The notes below the pieces were generated by a model, which saw only the letters and a program-made list of their open reading frames with translations, made no database searches and had not been told where the DNA came from. A DNA stretch of 39,119 bases from a virus, in IMG/VR virus record IMGVR_UViG_3300047478_000354, positions 1 to 39,119 of that record; one strand, written 5' to 3'. Below are positions 25,903 through 32,442 of the stretch, piece by piece. How positions within the stretch are numbered: the first letter of the stretch is position 1; every line of letters starts with the position of its first letter. Made by a program: the position numbers and the translations under genes.

Positions 25903-25998
25903 GACAAAAAGCGTAACAATCACAGCCAAGATGATGCATCCTGGGGCGTTTGCATCATCATACCAGTTGTCTGTGTTTTTTGTCATACGCTTTTTGTC
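25903..25998. other. Nested 96-nt stem-loop before the initiator genes
   Basis: A perfect 13-bp outer stem (25903-25915 with 25986-25998, GACAAAAAGCGTA/TACGCTTTTTGTC) is followed inward by ACAA/TTGT (25916-25919/25980-25983), CACAG/CTGTG (25921-25925/25971-25975) and a perfect 9-bp GATGATGCA/TGCATCATC (25930-25938/25951-25959) with a 12-base loop. It fills the spacer between terL and the winged-helix genes. It could be a structured RNA, a leader or attenuator, or a cruciform at an origin. Confidence 0.75.
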
Positions 25999-26011
25999 TG
26001 ATTATTGTTTC

Positions 26012-26033
26012 CTGATATTGCAAGTAATATGCA
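26012..26033 (+). promoter_or_regulatory. Leader hairpin next to the initiator's ribosome site
   Basis: CTG-ATATT pairs with AATAT-(G)-CAG around a six-base loop, ending at the AGGA that serves the ATG at 26043. If it forms in the mRNA it would partly cover the ribosome site and could restrain initiator synthesis. Confidence 0.4.
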
Positions 26034-26042
26034 GGAAATTTT

Positions 26043-26369
26043 ATGAAGAACAGAAGATCTCGTCGTGAGTATCCTTTAGAGATACCAAATATCATTTTTG
26101 ACTTAAAATTAAATCCATACGATTTTTTTGTTTATGTTAATCTTTGCAAGTTGGCAGGCGAAGATTACGAATATTGCCTATCACTGACCAAGCTATCAGT
26201 TTTATTCGGAATTGGTAAAACAAGGCTTAGAGAAGCAGTTAAGGCTTTAGAGAAAGGATCTAACGAATTAAATTTAAGATTAATACAAATAATCAGAAAT
26301 AAAACAGATGATGGTGGGAATGCTATGATGGCATTTAAAATCCTTGATTTGCCAGAAGGAGGATTCTAA
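26043..26369 (+). CDS. Short winged-helix protein, paralogue of the next gene
   Basis: A 108-residue protein consisting of little more than a winged helix-turn-helix. It has 'EIPNIIFDLKLNPYDFFVY', then 'LSLTKLSVLFGIGKTRLREA' (the HTH) and 'LEKGSNELNLRLIQII' (wing). It aligns end to end with the N-terminal domain of the following gene, including IPN, 'G.G.T.LRE', 'LE.G.N.LNL.LI.I' and 'DG'. It may compete for the same DNA sites and regulate replication or its own operon. It lacks the linker and C-terminal domain of its paralogue. Confidence 0.65.
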   Translation: MKNRRSRREYPLEIPNIIFDLKLNPYDFFVYVNLCKLAGEDYEYCLSLTKLSVLFGIGKTRLREAVKALEKGSNELNLRLIQIIRNKTDDGGNAMMAFKILDLPEGGF

Positions 26370-26370
26370 A

Positions 26371-27324
26371 ATGTCATCCGATCAAATAGCAAATCAAAAT
26401 GTTTGTATTCAGGAAGAAGAGTTACCCGATCATCATTTCCGCACAGAGATACCAAACTGTGTTATCAAATCAAATCTTGGATATGCCGCTCTTGGAGTAT
26501 ACACCCATTTGAAATGTATTGCTGGCGATAGCTCATCATGCTGGAAGTCAATGTCAACATTATCCGAAGAGCTTGGAATGGGTTTGACTAAGCTAAGAGA
26601 AATTTTAAAAGATTTAGAAAATGGCACTAATTCATTAAATCTAAAGTTAATAAAAATATTTCCAACTAAAAAACAAGATGGGTCTCCAGGAACAAATATA
26701 ATTAAAATTATTAATGTTTGGGGATTTAATGGTATATTTAATAAAGATAAAAATATAAATAAAGATGATTCGCAATCCGAACCAGTACCTTCGCTAATAG
26801 AGGGTACGACCCTCGCTATTAGAGGGTACGACCCTCGCCATTCGAGTACAAAGAAGAACCCTATTAATAATAACCCTATTAATAAGAACCCAACCACCAC
26901 CACCAAACCTCCTACCTCCAAAGTTGAGCCATCGAATCCATTGCTCGATGGTGGTGGTGGTGGTGGTTTTGAAAATTCTTTTGGAGATTTGTTTTATAAA
27001 AACACGGCTGGCGAATCGTGCAAGATTTCGCAATCGGATATTTACAAGCATTTCATCAAAACTCCGTTCGAAACCGCCATCATCCATGAGGCCATCGAGC
27101 AAGCTCGAAAGTCTACCGACCTGATCGGAAGCATAACCAAATACCTTGAGGCAATTTGTCTTCGACTGTCCAATCAAAAAAATGTCAAAGCTGAGAAGAA
27201 ATCGGAGCCTGCAAAGAAGCCTGAATGTCACATACCGAACACGAGTCATGTTCCAAAAATGACTCTAGGCGAATGGGCTTTAAAAAATGATTTAACTTTA
27301 GCAAAGGACTTAGGACTCGTATGA
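26371..27324 (+). CDS. Replication initiator, lambda O-like winged-helix protein
   Basis: I start at the ATG at 26371 (AAGGAGG upstream); a TTG at 26344 is less likely. The 317-residue protein has an N-terminal winged helix (about 20-120), a low-complexity linker (about 135-195, with NPINN repeats, TTTT and GGGGGG) and a C-terminal helical domain. Two consecutive 22-bp DNA repeats and two 15-bp AT-rich repeats lie in the linker. This matches lambda O, whose gene contains the origin. The next gene is a DnaC-like loader, strengthening the reading. It would bind the repeats and recruit the loader and host helicase. Confidence 0.65.
   Translation: MSSDQIANQNVCIQEEELPDHHFRTEIPNCVIKSNLGYAALGVYTHLKCIAGDSSSCWKSMSTLSEELGMGLTKLREILKDLENGTNSLNLKLIKIFPTKKQDGSPGTNIIKIINVWGFNGIFNKDKNINKDDSQSEPVPSLIEGTTLAIRGYDPRHSSTKKNPINNNPINKNPTTTTKPPTSKVEPSNPLLDGGGGGGFENSFGDLFYKNTAGESCKISQSDIYKHFIKTPFETAIIHEAIEQARKSTDLIGSITKYLEAICLRLSNQKNVKAEKKSEPAKKPECHIPNTSHVPKMTLGEWALKNDLTLAKDLGLV
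26791..26891. repeat. Origin-like iterons inside the initiator gene
   Basis: Two adjacent 22-bp direct repeats (26791-26812, 26813-26834) differ at one base, and a decayed third begins at 26835. Each repeat contains most of the dyad GAGGGT-ACG-ACCCTC, completed by the next base or two. Two 15-bp AT-rich repeats follow (26857-26871, 26872-26886), then AACCC. Since 22 is not a multiple of 3, the first two copies encode different peptides, so conservation of the repeat acts on DNA. Confidence 0.65.
26894..26970. repeat. Inverted CCA/TGG tract beside the iterons
   Basis: CCACCACCACCA (26894-26905) can pair with TGGTGGTGGTGG (from 26949), and between them CCATCGA (26929-26935) pairs with TCGATGG (26945-26951) around a nine-base loop. 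The tract encodes TTTT and GGGGGG in the linker. It may be simple-sequence expansion, or an origin structure next to the repeats. Confidence 0.5.
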
Positions 27325-27860
27325 TTGTAAATAGCAAATTTCCTCCAAGAAGTGAACTTAACTCTGCTCATTTGAGCAAGTTAAGGATAAAAAATGAAGA
27401 AATGATTAGGCTTTCAAAATGGAATTCAAACCCCAAAGATTTTCTTTTATTCCTAGGAAGCCCTGGATGCGGAAAAACTTACTTTTGCGCTGCGCTAATC
27501 AACTATCGCATAGAGAAAAACCTGCCCTACGTCTTTCTTTTCGAGAGAGATTTTTTGGCAGGATTGCGGAATGTTATCGCATCGGGTAAAGACTACAACT
27601 ACGATCTTGAAGTGCTTGGCGAAGTGCCGTTTTTAATCTTGGATGACATGGGATCGTCCCAGATGACCGATTGGCAAAAAGAGGCTCTTTTCGTTCTGGT
27701 TGATAATCGAATTATGTCGCGTTTACCTACGGTAATAACATCAAATTATTACTTGAAAGATATTCGGAGCAAGTTCGAGCCACGCTTCCATTCTCGATTG
27801 GCTGGGGCTAGAAATACGATCATTGAGCTGAACGATGATGATTTAAGGCAGGTGTTTTGA
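27321..27860 (+). CDS. DnaC-like AAA+ helicase loader
   Basis: A 179-residue ATPase with Walker A GSPGCGKT (46-53), Walker B 'LILDDMG' (D108, D109), sensor-1-like 'TSN' (140-142) and arginines in 'RFHSRL' (155, 159) that suit an arginine finger. Size and motifs match the ATPase core of DnaC/DnaI-type loaders, without a long helicase-binding N-terminus. The start overlaps the initiator's stop (ATGA). It should load the host replicative helicase at the origin. Confidence 0.75.
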   Translation: MIVNSKFPPRSELNSAHLSKLRIKNEEMIRLSKWNSNPKDFLLFLGSPGCGKTYFCAALINYRIEKNLPYVFLFERDFLAGLRNVIASGKDYNYDLEVLGEVPFLILDDMGSSQMTDWQKEALFVLVDNRIMSRLPTVITSNYYLKDIRSKFEPRFHSRLAGARNTIIELNDDDLRQVF

Positions 27861-28219
27861 TGTCCGATCGAATCAAAGTAACTTACATGAATTTACCCGA
27901 AAATCCCGATAAAGTTCTTGCGACCTTTGGTATGTGCATCATTAGCATGGATTTCTACCTACCTAAAGTGAAGCTGGTTAAACGAAAAGATGGGGGGCTC
28001 TACCTAGCCCCTCCTTCTGAAAAATATGTCAATCAGAGGTCTGGAAAAGAGGAATTCAGTAATTTCTGGTGGTTTGGCCCTAAAACGGCCGATTTTTTCC
28101 AGATTGAGGGGTTTAAGGCCATAAGAACTTATTGCAAAGGAAAAGGGTTGCCCGATCCGACCAATGGTCAATCCCCTGCCTTAAAAAAACAGGACTCCGC
28201 TTCTGTTTTTGATTCGTAA
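27860..28219 (+). CDS. SpoVG-like protein
   Basis: I take the ATG at 27860, overlapping the previous stop (TGATG). In the 119-residue protein, 'ISMDFYLPKVKLVKRKDGGLYLAPPSEKYV' is reduced here to its key parts: 'DFYLPKVKLV' and 'GGLYLAPPSEKY'. These resemble the SpoVG core of a basic strand followed by 'G.f.a.Ps.k', and 'FWWFGP' follows. SpoVG-family proteins bind nucleic acids. Placement after the loader suggests a replication or regulatory role. The family call is from pattern and moderate. Confidence 0.5.
   Translation: MSDRIKVTYMNLPENPDKVLATFGMCIISMDFYLPKVKLVKRKDGGLYLAPPSEKYVNQRSGKEEFSNFWWFGPKTADFFQIEGFKAIRTYCKGKGLPDPTNGQSPALKKQDSASVFDS
28185..28210 (+). terminator. Weak intrinsic terminator
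   Basis: AAAAACAG (28185-28192) pairs with CTGTTTTT (28203-28210) around a ten-base loop, the T-run lying within and after the stem. It sits at the 3' end of the SpoVG-like gene and just before a new promoter, so it may separate two transcription units. Confidence 0.4.
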
Positions 28220-28266
28220 TACGAAAGTTATTGACAAACCCACAATCGATTATTTATTGTATTACG
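28215..28266 (+). promoter_or_regulatory. Promoter flanked by 8-bp inverted repeats
   Basis: TTGACA (28231-28236) and TATTGT (28255-28260) are 18 bases apart. CGTAATAC (28215-28222) lies upstream and its perfect inverse GTATTACG (28259-28266) covers the start-site region; their centres are 44 bp apart. AAAGGAG and the ATG of a ribbon-helix-helix gene follow, so autoregulation is likely. GTAATACG also appears in front of parA (38897-38904). Confidence 0.6.
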
Positions 28267-28284
28267 TAAATACAAAGGAGCTTT

Positions 28285-28494
28285 ATGGTAAAGAAAAAGA
28301 TACCCGAACACGAGGTAGTCACCTTTCGATGCCCGAAAGATCTTGCTGCTAACCTGAAACAAATTGCAATTTCTACGATTCGTCAAACAGGTGAGATGTA
28401 TACGCTTAGCGACTTGATTAGGGACACGCTTGTTAGCGTGTTCCCTCCACCAAAACAATTAAAGTTTTCGGACAAGGTTGAAAAGAAAAAATGA
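28285..28494 (+). CDS. Ribbon-helix-helix regulator, CopG/Arc type
   Basis: A 69-residue protein with a strand 'EVVTFRCP', a first helix 'KDLAANLKQIAISTIRQTG' and a second helix 'TLSDLIRDTLVSVF', the ribbon-helix-helix order, plus a basic tail. It has AAAGGAG upstream and follows a promoter flanked by inverted repeats, which it may bind as a dimer. It heads the small-gene array and overlaps the next start (ATGA). Confidence 0.65.
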   Translation: MVKKKIPEHEVVTFRCPKDLAANLKQIAISTIRQTGEMYTLSDLIRDTLVSVFPPPKQLKFSDKVEKKK

Positions 28495-28613
28495 ACGGAA
28501 TATTGGCTGAATATATAATACATTTTTTTATTTCGGTATGTGCTTTTTTAACCGCAGCGCATATTAATACAGCATTTAAATGTTGGATAAGTAATAGAAA
28601 GGACAAAAAATGA
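28491..28613 (+). CDS. 40-aa single-span membrane protein
   Basis: A short frame joined to both neighbours by ATGA overlaps. It encodes 'MNGILAEYIIHFFISVCAFL' then a short tail ending 'SNRKDKK'. One transmembrane helix with a positive C-terminus is predicted. The coupling on both sides is the main support. Function unknown; a small membrane effector or holin-like role is possible. Confidence 0.5.
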   Translation: MNGILAEYIIHFFISVCAFLTAAHINTAFKCWISNRKDKK

Positions 28614-28792
28614 GCATGCAAGAATATAATTTTACAGAGAAAGGGCTGTTGCTTTTTTGTGCCTCTTTTCTTTGCTTTGGATTTTATTATGAGATTAATT
28701 TTTTTGTGAATGTTCCAGGTGGCATGTTGATGGGTATGTCCATGTGTAATTTTATGTTTGCCAGATTGGAATATTTAGAAAAAAAGAAGTAA
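28610..28792 (+). CDS. 60-aa membrane protein
   Basis: A hydrophobic protein with two likely membrane segments, about 11-29 ('KGLLLFCASFLCFGFYYEI') and about 33-50 (methionine- and glycine-rich). It starts by ATGA overlap with the preceding membrane peptide. Two adjacent tiny membrane proteins suggest a paired role such as holin/antiholin or exclusion, but no family is recognised. Confidence 0.5.
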   Translation: MSMQEYNFTEKGLLLFCASFLCFGFYYEINFFVNVPGGMLMGMSMCNFMFARLEYLEKKK

Positions 28793-28797
28793 GTCAA

Positions 28798-28962
28798 ATG
28801 AGTGAGCTACCAACAGAAGTTATTTACGAGAGGTTAAATATGTATCTTGATACTTGTACTCTTGAAGATTTATTCGATACAAAAGAAGAATTCGATGAAT
28901 TTATGGAGCATTGTAAAGACCCTAATTTCGAAAATATTCCGTTTCCCTGGGAGAAGAAATGA
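28798..28962 (+). CDS. 54-aa acidic protein
   Basis: An ATG frame starting five bases after the previous stop and overlapping the next start (ATGA). The sequence is acidic and aromatic ('TLEDLFDTKEEFDEFMEHCK', ending 'IPFPWEKK'). No motif is recognised. Support is continuity of the operon and absence of a better frame. Confidence 0.5.
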   Translation: MSELPTEVIYERLNMYLDTCTLEDLFDTKEEFDEFMEHCKDPNFENIPFPWEKK

Positions 28963-29027
28963 AGTTTGAATATAAAATTGAAAAAAAATGTGATGGATGT
29001 GATGAAGAGAGATTTATACCGCACGTG

Positions 29028-30120
29028 ATTCAAAAATTGGCTTGAAAGAAATTTGGCTCTTATTTAATGTGTCGTCCATGACACTAGACGACGAAGAAAG
29101 AGCAAGGCTCACAATACAGCACAAACAAGAACGTGATGGACGAATACGGGATCGAATTAAAGCGGTCTTGCTTCACGATAAGGGATGGTCGCTTCGGCAA
29201 ATTGCAGAAGTTTTATTAATCTCTGACGAGGCTGTTCGCAATCACATTCAAGATTACGACTCTGCTAAAAAATTACGCCCAGAAAGTGGCGGTTCTCAAT
29301 CAAAGTTATCAAATCTGCAATCGCAACAACTCGAAGCCCATCTACTGCAGTACACCTACTTATACATCAAAAATATTGTCACTTACGTTGAAATAACTTT
29401 TGGCATTAAGTACACAGTTCATGGCTTAAGAGGTTGGCTTAAAAGACACTTGTTTTCTTATAAAAAACCTGCAGTTGTTCCTGGAAAAGCTGATGAACAG
29501 CAACAAAAAAAATGGATAGCTGAGTACGAAGAACTCCGAGCAAAACTTCCTCCAAATGAAACAATTTGCTTTATCGATGGTGTGCATCCTACTCACAATG
29601 TTCAACCAGCATATGGTTGGATTAAAAAGGGAATTAGGAAAGAAATTCCTGCCAACAGTGGTCGTTCCAGGTTAAATTTATCAGGAGCAGTGGATTTGAT
29701 TTCTTACAAGGTAATTATCCAGGCAGATCAGACTTTAAATGCCAATTCAACTATTGCTTTTTTTCAAAAAATTGAAAAAGCCTACCCAGACAAGAATAAA
29801 ATTCACGTATTTTGCGATAACGCTAGATATTACAAAAATAAAGACGTTCATAATTACCTCGAGACTTCAAAAGTCAAACTCCACTTTTTGCCTCCTTATA
29901 GCCCTAATTTGAATCCTATCGAGCGACTTTGGAAGTGGATGAAGGAAAGCATTATCTACAATGCGTATTACCCTGGGTTTGATGAGTTTAAATCGGCTGT
30001 TTTTGGTTTTTTTGCTCTCATATCATCTCTGGGAGCTGAATCAGAACTAGGAAAAAGCTTCAGAAGTCGCGTCAGGGATAAATTCAGGCCAATTGGAGCT
30101 CCAGCTGCCAACTTTTGAAT
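29028..30120 (+). mobile_element. IS630-family insertion sequence
   Basis: A 1,093-bp element with 14-bp terminal inverted repeats ATTCAAAA(A/G)TTGGC at 29028-29041 and 30107-30120 (13 of 14 match), enclosing an intact transposase. IS630 elements normally duplicate a TA; the flanks here (GTG and TTA) show no clear TA pair, so the exact ends could be off by a few bases or one flank has changed. Confidence 0.8.
29078..30118 (+). CDS. IS630 transposase, apparently intact
   Basis: I start at the ATG at 29078; an in-frame TTG at 29042 adds 12 residues. The 346-residue protein has an N-terminal helix-turn-helix ('SLRQIAEVLLISDEAVRNHI', about 38-57), a second HTH-like region, and the DDE catalytic triad at D167 ('FIDGVH'), D247 ('FCDNARYY') and E282 ('NPIERLWKW'). 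Length is normal for the family. The lack of frameshift suggests recent insertion or continuing activity. Confidence 0.9.
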   Translation: MTLDDEERARLTIQHKQERDGRIRDRIKAVLLHDKGWSLRQIAEVLLISDEAVRNHIQDYDSAKKLRPESGGSQSKLSNLQSQQLEAHLLQYTYLYIKNIVTYVEITFGIKYTVHGLRGWLKRHLFSYKKPAVVPGKADEQQQKKWIAEYEELRAKLPPNETICFIDGVHPTHNVQPAYGWIKKGIRKEIPANSGRSRLNLSGAVDLISYKVIIQADQTLNANSTIAFFQKIEKAYPDKNKIHVFCDNARYYKNKDVHNYLETSKVKLHFLPPYSPNLNPIERLWKWMKESIIYNAYYPGFDEFKSAVFGFFALISSLGAESELGKSFRSRVRDKFRPIGAPAANF

Positions 30121-30353
30121 TTACTTCGGTATACAAGAGAAATGCATGGTTTAGATCCAAAAAGACCTAAATTAATAAATTTTATATGTAAACGATGCGA
30201 CAATTCATATAAAACAATATCAAAAATATTGAAATACAATAATAAGTTTCTACCTGAAACTCATAGTATATTTGGATTTCCATTAGAAGAAGCTAAAAAC
30301 ATTTCTTCAATAGAAATAACAACTTACATGCCAAAAACAAATGGACAGAAAAA

Positions 30354-30623
30354 ATGAGTTACCTAGATGAACAGAAAAAAATGGATTTCTCCCATATACC
30401 CGATTCATTTTTTAAAAGTGCGTCCCTTACAAAAGAAGAGTTCGTTGTAGTTCGTGACCTATTTACTAAGATGGCAATCGTCGTTAGAGACACAACTACT
30501 CTGGAGACATTGCCATTAGCACTCATTGCAACAAATAAGCTTTGCGAATCAATAGCGACCTCTTTGGCTGATGTTATAAAAATGATTAATGAAGAGCAGG
30601 AACGTAGAGGGGAAAATGAATAA
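30354..30623 (+). CDS. Helical accessory protein, 89 aa
   Basis: Starts by ATGA overlap with the split gene. It is mostly helical ('FVVVRDLFTKMAIVVRDTTT', 'LALIATNKLCESIATSLADV'), with a faint resemblance to the 91- and 86-residue helical proteins further on. No named domain. It is part of a ~4-kb run of small coupled genes. Confidence 0.55.
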   Translation: MSYLDEQKKMDFSHIPDSFFKSASLTKEEFVVVRDLFTKMAIVVRDTTTLETLPLALIATNKLCESIATSLADVIKMINEEQERRGENE

Positions 30624-30921
30624 AGCAGGAACATATGACGAATTTACATGCACCGCATGCGATGCAACATCCAATCTTATTAGACCATCCAAGTCAGGGG
30701 GATTTTACCCGACATTTTGTAAATCCTGTATCCAAAAGGCAGTACCTATGCAAACGTACACATTTGAGTTATCTAGAAAAATTTATACTACGTGCGAAAT
30801 CAGAGCCGATAACGAGCAAAAAGCTGTGGACTTGTTAAGAGAGCGAGTTGAAAACGATGATGTTAACGAATTGGGATCAACATCAAGTGTCTGGGAAATC
30901 GACGGAATGACAATATCATGA
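30616..30921 (+). CDS. Zinc-ribbon protein, 101 aa
   Basis: I use the ATG at 30616 (GAGGGG upstream), not the in-frame codon at 30589. 'CTAC' near residue 12-15 and 'CKSC' near 37-40 form a four-cysteine zinc ribbon. The rest is alpha/beta ('YTFELSRKIYTTCEIRADNE', 'AVDLLRERVEN'). That second part resembles small antirestriction-like or adaptor domains only loosely. Role unknown. Confidence 0.6.
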   Translation: MNKAGTYDEFTCTACDATSNLIRPSKSGGFYPTFCKSCIQKAVPMQTYTFELSRKIYTTCEIRADNEQKAVDLLRERVENDDVNELGSTSSVWEIDGMTIS

Positions 30922-31220
30922 GATTAAAACATATTAGCCTTCATAAGCCAAAAGACATTCCTGACCATGTTTTAGAAGAAATCAAGGATGTAGCGATTGA
31001 GATGGGGAAGTTAATACATCCAATTCTTCATACAAAGCATCCTAACCTATGCCTGGCTGCTTTTGCTTGGCTTCATGCAGTGACAATCAGGGAGCTTGTT
31101 TCTGACGATCCTGAGCAAGTAAGAAAGTGCGCGGTGCTAGAATGTAAAGCACTTTTGTCTAACATTGAGTTTCTTTTGTCTGTCGATAGCGAAATGAAAG
31201 GGGGAAAGCATGATGACTAG
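30918..31220 (+). CDS. Helical accessory protein, 100 aa
   Basis: An all-helical protein with ATGA overlap at its start. It includes 'HPNLCLAAFAWLHAVTIREL' in the middle, at a position comparable to the 'TALTMFICDY' helix of the later paralogues. Any relationship is tentative. No catalytic motif. Confidence 0.55.
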   Translation: MRLKHISLHKPKDIPDHVLEEIKDVAIEMGKLIHPILHTKHPNLCLAAFAWLHAVTIRELVSDDPEQVRKCAVLECKALLSNIEFLLSVDSEMKGGKHDD

Positions 31221-31428
31221 AGAAGAGCACTTGAAAAGATGCAAGGAACTAGCTTTAGAATACCTAGAAGATGGTGATGTTAGAAACGCAGTTACCTCGA
31301 TGCTTTCAGATATGAGTAAGCATCCTGAGACTAGAAACTTTGCGCCAGTCTTAATGCAATTAGGAATGATGTATGCAGCCCAAATGGATGTTACAGGGGC
31401 AGAAAGGTGGATAAATGGATTTAATTAA
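31210..31428 (+). CDS. Small TPR-like helical protein, 72 aa
   Basis: Overlaps the previous gene by 11 bases, with GGGGGAAAG upstream. 'RCKELALEYLEDGDVRNAVT' and 'LMQLGMMYAAQMDVTGAERW' look like paired helices with a TPR-like spacing of small and large residues. Too short for a full repeat domain; probably a protein-binding helper. Confidence 0.5.
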   Translation: MMTREEHLKRCKELALEYLEDGDVRNAVTSMLSDMSKHPETRNFAPVLMQLGMMYAAQMDVTGAERWINGFN

Positions 31429-31438
31429 AGGAGTGGGT

Positions 31439-31705
31439 ATGGAATTAAATGTTTTGCTTTGGATACTTGGAGGAGGATTTACAGGCACTTGGGGGCTTTG
31501 TATTTTCTTCATGAATAGAACGGACAATTCTATTTCACAAATACGTACAGAAGTTCAGGAAATGAAAAAAGAAATCAAATCTGAGATTTCAGAAATCAGG
31601 GTAGAAATATTGGAAATTAGAAAAGAAGTCAGTGAGCTTTATCATTGCGTAAAAGACCATCACGGAAGACTTTGTGTTTTAGAGGATCGTGGGAGCAGAC
31701 CATGA
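31439..31705 (+). CDS. Membrane-anchored coiled-coil protein, 88 aa
   Basis: The ATG at 31439 follows a perfect AAAGGAG; an earlier ATG at 31415 lacks one. A transmembrane helix lies at about 5-25 ('VLLWILGGGFTGTWGLCIFF'). It is followed by a long coiled coil with repeated 'EI...EI..E' heptads. The layout is like inner spanins, small phage membrane adaptors or Bdr-like proteins. No partner is obvious. Confidence 0.6.
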   Translation: MELNVLLWILGGGFTGTWGLCIFFMNRTDNSISQIRTEVQEMKKEIKSEISEIRVEILEIRKEVSELYHCVKDHHGRLCVLEDRGSRP

Positions 31706-31977
31706 AGCCAAAATTAACTAAAGAAAGAACTAATGAGTTGCTAGACATATCTACTGAGCTTAGGAATGACTACTGCAAACAGCTAATGGCATTTATGAGC
31801 AGAGATGATTTAGAAGCTGTAGAGCAGTTCGTAATAAGCTCTACGGCATTAACAATGTTTATTTGTGATTATCATAAGCTATTGAATCTATTCGGAAGCG
31901 ATATTTCTTTAGGGGATTTTTTAGATAAAATGAAGAGTCAATGCCTGATGACCATTAAAGAAGGCAAGGAAGAATAA
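31702..31977 (+). CDS. Helical accessory protein, paralogue of 32182 gene
   Basis: The ATG at 31702 has GGGAG upstream and overlaps the previous stop (ATGA). The 91-residue protein aligns along most of its length with the 32182 gene: 'ELRNDY...L', a central 'FI.D+' helix, and the end 'LGDFLDKMKSQCLMTIKE' versus 'LKDLLNRLKDGCLSLYE'. Paralogues separated by one gene suggest local duplication. Function unknown. Confidence 0.6.
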   Translation: MKPKLTKERTNELLDISTELRNDYCKQLMAFMSRDDLEAVEQFVISSTALTMFICDYHKLLNLFGSDISLGDFLDKMKSQCLMTIKEGKEE

Positions 31978-32192
31978 TGAAGCCAATCAATGATTATAAT
32001 GATGAGACGGTAATGAAAATGTTGTGCGAATCATTCTCTGAACAATTGAAAAAAGTTTCTGTTCATCATGGTATGAGCGCAATGATTCACATGATTACCT
32101 ATAACTTTCCAGGATCAAGAGAAGAGCTAGTACAAATAATTAGAAAGTCTTGGGATAGAAGCCACTATAAGGAAACAAATAATGAAGAATAA
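31977..32192 (+). CDS. Small helical protein, 71 aa
   Basis: Starts by TAATG overlap. A helical sequence with 'CESFSEQLKKVSVHHGMSAM' near 17-36 and a basic C-terminal half. It may be a shortened relative of the two flanking paralogues, but identity is too low for me to assert it. Confidence 0.5.
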   Translation: MKPINDYNDETVMKMLCESFSEQLKKVSVHHGMSAMIHMITYNFPGSREELVQIIRKSWDRSHYKETNNEE

Positions 32193-32442
32193 GTCAACGG
32201 ATGAAGAATCAGATATGGTTATAGAAGCTGCCGAAAAAATAAGAGTCTCATTTTTAGAATCTATGGGAAGAGTGCTACGCGATAAAAAATTAGATGTACC
32301 ACAGGGATTAACTGCTACCTATACCGCTATAGCATTTATTATAAAAGATTTTAATATAATTGCACATCATGCTGGTGACAAAGAAACCTTAAAAGACCTT
32401 CTCAATCGTCTAAAAGACGGATGTTTATCTCTATATGAATAA
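32182..32442 (+). CDS. Helical accessory protein, paralogue of 31702 gene
   Basis: An 86-residue helical protein overlapping the previous gene by 11 bases. It matches the 31702 gene in the order of helices and in 'AFIIKDF' versus 'MFICDYH' and the final 'L.KDGCL' versus 'MKSQCL'. No membrane or catalytic features. Confidence 0.6.
   Translation: MKNKSTDEESDMVIEAAEKIRVSFLESMGRVLRDKKLDVPQGLTATYTAIAFIIKDFNIIAHHAGDKETLKDLLNRLKDGCLSLYE

Larger units (their letters stand above)
28959..30357 (+). pseudogene. Small zinc-ribbon-like gene split by IS630
   Basis: The 5' part (28959-29027) encodes 23 residues with 'CDGC'; the 3' part (30121-30357) encodes 'LLRYTREMHGLDP', then 'FICKRCDNSY' and on to the stop. 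Removing 29028-30120 rejoins them in one frame, giving about 101 residues with two CxxC pairs. Both ends keep ATGA overlaps with neighbours. As it stands, the 5' piece ends at a TGA just inside the element, and the 3' piece may be read from a TTG at 30115. Confidence 0.6.

Noticed and set aside
25805-26068. Plus-strand 87-codon frame between terL and the winged-helix genes
   Set aside because: No ribosome site, and it spans the nested stem-loop and the initiator leader; the second half is a hydrophobic run caused by T-rich stem DNA. The first 40 codons look somewhat protein-like, so it is not excluded.
26894-26970. CCA/TGG triplet runs as a CRISPR-like or microsatellite array
   Set aside because: There are no unique spacers; it is simple-sequence coding for Thr and Gly in the initiator linker, reported only as part of the origin-like region.
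26433-27249. Two minus-strand frames opposite the initiator gene
   Set aside because: They are antisense shadows, with arginine/valine-rich or low-complexity translation over the repeats.
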